From NCBI GenBank assembly GCA_958450365.1, contig CAUEEP010000733.1, positions 186,001 to 250,000 of the forward strand: DNA of 64,000 bases. Reading direction: 5' to 3'. Made by a program: the position numbers and the translations under genes. Positions 58,392-64,000 of this stretch are shown here, piece by piece. The notes below the pieces were generated by a model that saw only the letters and a program-made list of their open reading frames with translations, made no database searches and had not been told where the DNA came from. The DNA is from Mesorhabditis belari. Lineage: Eukaryota > Nematoda > Chromadorea > Rhabditida > Rhabditidae. The first letter of the stretch is position 1. The number at the start of each line of letters is the position of its first letter.

Positions 58392-59308
58392 TTTTTAAAG
58401 TGGAAAGATCAATTGAAAGTGGATTTCTTATTCTTTTGCCTGTTTGACAATGTGTTTTGGGGGAATCAATGGGTAAATAGCGCTTTTTTTCTCTCTCTCT
58501 CTCTTTTACTTTTTCTATGGAAAAGGGATTTGAGTTGGAGAAATGATCGTTTTACTTTGAAAACTTTGAATAAAAATTTATTAGATATTCAAGCCTTAAT
58601 TGATAGATGTCTATTGGCTTCTATTGGGCATGTTGACCGCTTTTGTTTTTATGTTTTTATGTTTTTATGTTTTTATTGCTTTTTTGACGTTCAAATGGAC
58701 AAATCAGCTTTTGTAGCTAGAGAAAGCTATCAAGTTTTTCGATTCCCTTGCAATTAGTCCTACTTGCAACACTATGATCTGTATATGAATCAAGAAAAAA
58801 AAGCGCAACGCAGCACGCGCCTTCTCCCTTTCCTTGATTCCTTTTCCCCTGTCAAAATCCTGTGATCTCTTCAATTTCTCCTATCCTTTTTCCCTTCAAA
58901 AATCTCTTTTCTCTTCATTCCTTCTGTTTGCTCACTTATTGTACAGTTGTGTGTGCCAAAAGAGCTCATGTACTTTGTAGCCTCTCGTCCAGTATGTCGA
59001 AAATCTGAATCTCAAAATTTTCCCACCTCATTATTGACACTCAATTTTTTTTTTTTTTTTGAAAAAAATGACATTCCGATTTGAGAACGCCTTTTCGATT
59101 TTTGGATCAATTCAAAAACGAGCCTATCCATTGTTTTTTGACAGCCGCCAAAAGGCAATCTGTTTTTAGCTGATTGATTGTTTTGATTGATTGAAAAAAA
59201 TGGATCTATTAACAATTTAACGCTATGAGTTTTGTAAAATTAAGGATTTTTTCATCTTTCCAATCCTTCTCTTTAGCTTTTTTGTTTTCTTGGCTCATAA
59301 AATGGAAG
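58392..59308. promoter_or_regulatory. Divergent upstream region shared by the P450 and PI4K genes
   Basis: About 0.9 kb separates the two start codons. It contains CT-rich runs (CTCTCTCTCTCTTTT near 58490), a (TTTTTATG) repeat near 58646-58670, and the 5' end of the PI4K transcript, with no defined promoter motif I can name. Confidence 0.45.
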
Positions 59309-62300
59309 ATGAGCCAAACGGGTGAAGTGCTCAGAGATTGCGAGCATTCAGCGGACGGCGTTTGCTCAAGGTAAATCGCTAAAATATTTCAAACTTTTAT
59401 TTTGAAATGAAACGCAAAAAAGTTATTTCAAAAAATATCCCCTATTTTGCAGATGTGTTCTCCGTCGTTCATTCCAATTGGGTGCATGGAAATCCTCTTG
59501 TTCTTCGCCTTCTCCTCCACCCATTCTTTCATCTATTTCTTCCATTCATCCGATTGGATCACCGGAAGACGAGGAGAGAACACCAGTCGTTCAGCCAGCA
59601 CTTCCCTTTCCTTATCCAACGAGTTCTGATGTAAGTTCAAAAACATTCGAGCAGATTCACATATTCTCAAGGAGTATTCTCAATTCTACACCCTAAAGCA
59701 AGTGATTGATAGCCTAACAAACAAAAGATTCTTGGTAACAGCTGGGAAAAACTTAACCTCTTGAATTGTCTCTAAACTTATCGATCTTGAAACTTCTTAC
59801 AGTCTAAGTTGTGCTTTTTTGTTTGATTCTTACAAAAATTTGGTTGCTAAAAGGATTGCCTGTTGTTTACCAGTTCAAAATATGTAAATCAAGACTTTGG
59901 AGTCATTTCCCCAGAAGAAAAACATTGTTTACTGATGCACAATGCTTTTTTCCTGTAAGAGATCGATTGAGGAAGTGGAATTGAAGTCACTGAAAACTTC
60001 ATACTCTCTTTGGCCCATTAATTTATAGAAAAAATATAGAAATACACCTTTTCTTCTGCACCAAATTGCTTCTTCAAGGAAAATGCTGAATTAACTGCAC
60101 CAAAATAGGTGCGTTTGGAAAAAAACTTGTTGTTCTGCGTACAAAGATCACCAAGAAAAACAAGCTAAAATTCATAATTAGTGAAATATTTTTCAAAAGC
60201 ACCTTTCTCTTTTCATTCTTCATCTTTTCTCTTTTCTCTTTCCAAAGTCATGTCTGTGTGTCTCTAAAATTTCATAGAATTTTCCATTTGTTCTCTTTTC
60301 TTCTTCTTCCCTTTTTCTTCCACTTTTCCATCAGTTTGCTCATGAGGGTTCAAGTTTCTTTATTCTTTCCTTTTTTTTTTCACCTACCCCTTTTTCAACC
60401 TCGCACGAAAATGGAATCTGATAATAAATTCTATTTTTCTTATCTATATCTTTTAGATATCATTTTCTATTCAAATTTCCCAATGTTGAAATCTTTGAAC
60501 AAAATCTAAGCAATCAAAATAAGCAAAAGCGCAAAACAAAAGAAGCAATCTAAGCAATTTCTTAGTATTTCCTTGTAATTCAAGTGCCTGAACTACTGAA
60601 AATCCATAAATCTTCTTCTGGTTTCAAATTTTAGATAAAGTTTTACTTGTGAACGTACATAACTGTTAACAAGATGCTGCTAACTCTAGGCCAAGCGTGT
60701 ACTTTGTACTCGGACAAAACCCACACTTGCTGGTATGCTTATTACGCCAATTTTCCCTTTAGAATCATAGAGGATTCATCAAAAATGACTATATCAGAAA
60801 ATTCTTGGAAAGTACTATACTGAGGACGACTTTTATTGTCTCATTCTTTGACGTAGTCAAGTCATTTTTTAATATCAACTGAATTTGCTCAACACTGAGT
60901 CTCAGTTATCCATTTAAAGCTACAGTACTGGACAATGAAATATGATATTTGAAAAAAAGATCGTCACTTTCGCGCGTCTGTAACTCCCTTGTCTTTGAGT
61001 TTAAACTATTAGTGTTCTACATTTTCTGAAAGCTCTTTTCAACGGCTACACAATGGTAATATTAATATTTAGAAATACGGTAAAGACAAGGGAGTTACAG
61101 ACGCGCAAAAGTGACGATCGTTTTTCAAATATCATATTTCATTGTCCAGTAGTGTAGTTTTGTTTTCCATCATAGAAAGGGTTACGGTATTATCCACGTT
61201 TTAGCGCGCAGAAAGTTGTCAAAGGTGACAATAGTCTCAGTTATCCATTTAAAGCTAAATGTTACGACAAAAATGTCAATATATTGAAGTTTTCTGCCTT
61301 AAAAGTTTGTCAATACATCAACGTTTTTGTTTTTCTTTTCAAAAATAACAAAAAACCCGGCATTTGAATTGAAATGAATCGATTCCAAAAGGGAAAAATT
61401 TGAAAATTTACAAAATTTCTAAATGAATTCATTTTCTATTGAAATTTAAATGTTTTTAAAGATTTAAAAATTCAATTTTCTTTCATAAATCCTCTGTGAA
61501 TTCGATAAATGACTCGCGATTTTCCCAGTCGATAAGCGCTGCTCTCACTTTCGATTGTTTCCAACTATTCATTTGCAAATGCTTGTTCCGAATTTGAAAA
61601 CTCAAATAAAAATTTGATTTTATCATTGTTTAAACAATTTTTTGATCAGAAAAACATTTTCTCTCAACTTTTATCAATTGCTCATTTCCCCGACAAGAAA
61701 TGAGCCATTGTTCTATGAAAATTGATCACTTGCAATCAAAAGCTTTCAAGTTTTTTTTAAGGTTAAATTTGTATTAATTTTTTAAAATTCCATTTGTTTT
61801 GAATCTAAATGTTGATCATTTTTTTCAGCTAGAAGAGCCAATGTCAAAGATTTCACTTATTGGCTATGAGTCAATGAGTGTTGAATCAAGGAGATTGAGG
61901 TAAGGAAAATGAAGAATTTGTTAAGAGTTTCTTCAACAATATAATGAAAACCTTTTAGTTATTCGAAAAGCAACGATTTGAATGGGATTGGGATGATTGA
62001 GAGTACGAAGAAGGTTTCGACAATCGTTTCCCCGACAAATCATCCCGTCGATACAGTGGGTTTTTATGAAAAAAGGATGAACATCGCTAAAGTCGCATTT
62101 CGAACATAGCCTTGTTCTCTGAGTTTTTCATTTTAAAAAGGAAAAACAACTAAACATGCTGAACATGGGAAATGTAGTTGATTTTATAAAGTAAACAAAT
62201 TGAACTACATCTTTTATAATATATATAATATAATATATATAATTATAATAATAGCTATAATATATATGTCGTAGCCGTTTACGAAATTCAGCCTTTAACG

Positions 62301-63800
62301 AATGAGGGTATTTCCGGGCATTCAATCAAAAAGTCACCCACATAAAAAATGTTCATAATACATATATTTTATAATAAATTTTGGAAATTAGCTCATTTGG
62401 TTCAGTAGAAAATTTTTTTTGAGCCCCCAAAGTTTAGGTTCAAAAATGCCCTAAAATGGCTATAAAAAATTTTCTACTCAGCCAAAAAACTTGCCTAATA
62501 GCTCATTTTGTAGCCAATTTAATGTAGTTTCCTAAAGTAAAGCCATCTAAAACAATTTTTCGTTGAAAGTAGGAGAAAGAGGGCGAGGAACAAATTCAGG
62601 GCAATTCTCAAATGTGAAAACAGCGACCGAGTTCAACTGAAGTCGTTCCTCGCCCTCTTTCTCCTAGCTTTGAAAAACAAATGTTCAATGTAGCTTTACT
62701 TTAAGAATCTACATCAAATTGGCTACAAAATGAGCTATTAGGCAAGTTTTTTGGCTGAATAGAAAATTTTTTATAGCCATTTTAGGGCATTTTTGAACTT
62801 AAACTTTGGGGGCTCAAAAAAAATTTTCTACTGAACCAAATGAGCTAATTTCCAAAATTTATTATAAAATATATGTATTATGAACATTTTTTATGTGGGT
62901 GACTTTTTGATTGAATGCCCGGAAATACCCTCATTCGTTAGCGGCTGAATTTCGTAAACGGCTACGACATATATAATTATAATAATAGCTGAAAAAGTGT
63001 TTTCAAAGTGACAAAAGTAATACTATAAAGGTTTTTAATTATAACCAAAAACAGTCTATTCTTGCAAAAAAAGTTCTGAATGATTGAAGGCTGGTTAAAA
63101 GAATAGGTTGTTGAGCTATTAGTTTTCAAATCCAGAACGTCATCGAGGTGATCCATATGGACAAACAAGATCCATGCATCCCCTCCTCTTCACCCTTTCA
63201 CTCTCCCTTCCCTTCATCTAATCGATTTTCTGTTTTGATTGAATAAAAAAGACCATTCTAAACAAATCAATCAATTCCCAAACATTTTGAAATGATTACT
63301 AGAAATTTTTTATCTTATTGGATTCCTTGCATAAATCCAAACGAGGAAAAAGTTGTTGATGGTTCTAATGAGCTGGTGAGTCAAGGCTTAGTGATGGCTT
63401 AGTGCATATTTAAGACCAAAGCTTTCATGAAATCTAAAATTTGAATATATTTACTTAAAAATTGTAACTTTTTTTTTCCAGCTATCACCAGAAATTACTC
63501 CATCGGGATCGGCTTGGCTTCGCCGTTTGTTCGATTCTCCACTCTGCAACACATCATTTTGCCTTCACTACCTTAGTAAGCGACCCACTGATGTTTCGAC
63601 GTTAAAATTCTTGGGTAAATTTAAACGTTCTTCTTAACTAATAAACTTAATTTAACGTTCTTAACTAAAGGTTAAAATTTAGGTGAAAAACTAAGCTCAT
63701 TCCCGGTGAAAGAAGTCGACTTTTATATTCCGCAACTTATCAATCTTTACATCAACAATGGAGATGTGGCTGAGGCGATTAATGCGTATATTATGAAACG
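59309..63800 (+). CDS. pifk-1: Phosphatidylinositol 4-kinase beta (PI4KIII-beta), 5' part, cut by window end
   Basis: Golgi-associated lipid kinase making PI4P. Exons seen: 59309-59370 (MSQTGEVLRDCEHSADGVCS), 59453-59630 (Ser/Pro-rich), 61829-61899, ~61959-62055, 63303-63375, 63482-63614, 63683-63800; the gene continues past the window. The diagnostic part is SGSAWLRRLFDSPL, then VKEVDFYIPQLINLYINNGD and AINAYIMKR, which match the lipid-kinase-unique helical domain of PI4KB. The catalytic domain lies beyond the window. The ATG AGC at 59309 is chosen because an overlapping upstream ATG stops after seven codons. The phase of the join between exon ~61959 and 63303 does not close, so an exon is missing or an internal start is used. 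The symbol is based on the single worm orthologue I know for this family. Confidence 0.75.
60898..61257. repeat. Palindromic element, family P1, copy 2, with 25-bp flanking duplication
   Basis: The palindrome at 60922-61158 (ACAGTACTGGACAATGAAAT ... and complement) matches the element at 2273-2508. It plus about 75 further bases are bordered by an exact 25-bp direct repeat at 60898-60922 and 61233-61257. In PI4K intron 59631-61828. Confidence 0.8.
62235..62990. repeat. Large foldback element with 22-bp flanking direct repeat
   Basis: Two ~330-bp arms are near-perfect inverted copies (left from about 62265 with GTCGTAGCCGTTTACGAAAT; right ending near 62971 with the complement) around a ~55-bp centre near 62620. 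A 22-bp direct repeat, identical at 62235-62256 and 62969-62990, borders the insert. No open frame of note. In a PI4K intron. Confidence 0.9.
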
Positions 63801-63866
63801 GTGAGCGTTAAAGTTCAAAAATTTAAATTGTTGTCTATTTCAAATAGCAGATCATCAAATCGGATC

Positions 63867-64000
63867 TACCGTAAATACTGTAATAGTACCCCACCCCCCT
63901 CGTACAGTCGCGTAGTCGCAAAAGTTTTTTAGTATTTCATTTTTTTCAAAGCGCCCCTACTTTCAAAAAATGCGTCTTTGGTATCAAAAAATAGCTGAAA
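63867..64000. repeat. Palindromic element, family P2, copy 4 (arm B, truncated by window)
   Basis: Begins TACCGTAAATACTGTAATAG and continues with the arm-B sequence seen at the left of 47670-48066 (CGTACAGTCGCGTAGTCGCA). Cut by the window end, in the intron after PI4K exon 63683-63800. Confidence 0.9.

Overview
The window is nuclear DNA from a nematode, most likely a rhabditid (clade V) but not obviously Caenorhabditis itself. It is AT-rich, genes are split by many short introns ending in TTTCAG/TTTTAG, interstitial telomere repeats have the nematode unit TTAGGC, and the protein set is a worm set: hemicentin, Shaw-type K+ channel, PAN/TSP1 secreted protein, Schnurri/SMA-9, F-box-like protein, CYP2-like P450 and PI4K-beta. 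All exon coordinates come from hand splicing with reading-phase bookkeeping. Gene names rest on recognised motifs, not on a database search.

Layout: (1) 166-13760, + strand, the 3' part of a hemicentin (him-4) gene: Ig domains, a G2F-like segment, EGF-like domains and a fibulin-type C-terminus. Its introns hold a series of unrelated minisatellites and palindromic elements. (2) 13761-16470, intergenic. (3) 16471-25737, + strand, a Shaw-family voltage-gated K+ channel with a 5.6-kb first intron and a one-base frameshift at the end of S4. (4) 26023-29654, - strand, a secreted protein with three PAN-like modules and a thrombospondin type-1 repeat. One of its introns contains a complete U1 snRNA gene on the same strand. 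(5) 29655-37675, an 8-kb gene-poor region with a GC-richer pyrimidine island. (6) 37726-52195, + strand, a 31-exon Schnurri/SMA-9 zinc-finger gene (1850 codons plus stop). (7) 52938-54047, - strand, a single-exon F-box-like gene. (8) 55290-58391, - strand, a cytochrome P450 whose second intron carries an inverted block of telomere repeats flanked by a 39-bp duplication of the exon end. (9) 59309-63800 and beyond, + strand, the 5' part of a phosphatidylinositol 4-kinase beta gene.

The genes are functionally unrelated neighbours (basement-membrane matrix, excitability, secreted matrix, BMP-type signalling, detoxification, Golgi lipid signalling). Two pairs converge (K+ channel/PAN gene; sma-9/F-box) and two diverge (PAN gene/sma-9; P450/PI4K). 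No operon is evident.

Most of the unusual content is non-coding: a nested U1 gene with a base change in its 5' splice-site recognition sequence; a family of palindromic elements whose arms have been shuffled between copies; at least three palindromic insertions and one telomeric insertion flanked by direct repeats of 22-39 bp, longer than ordinary transposon target duplications; and an inverted copy of a sma-9 splice acceptor and exon start in a downstream intron.
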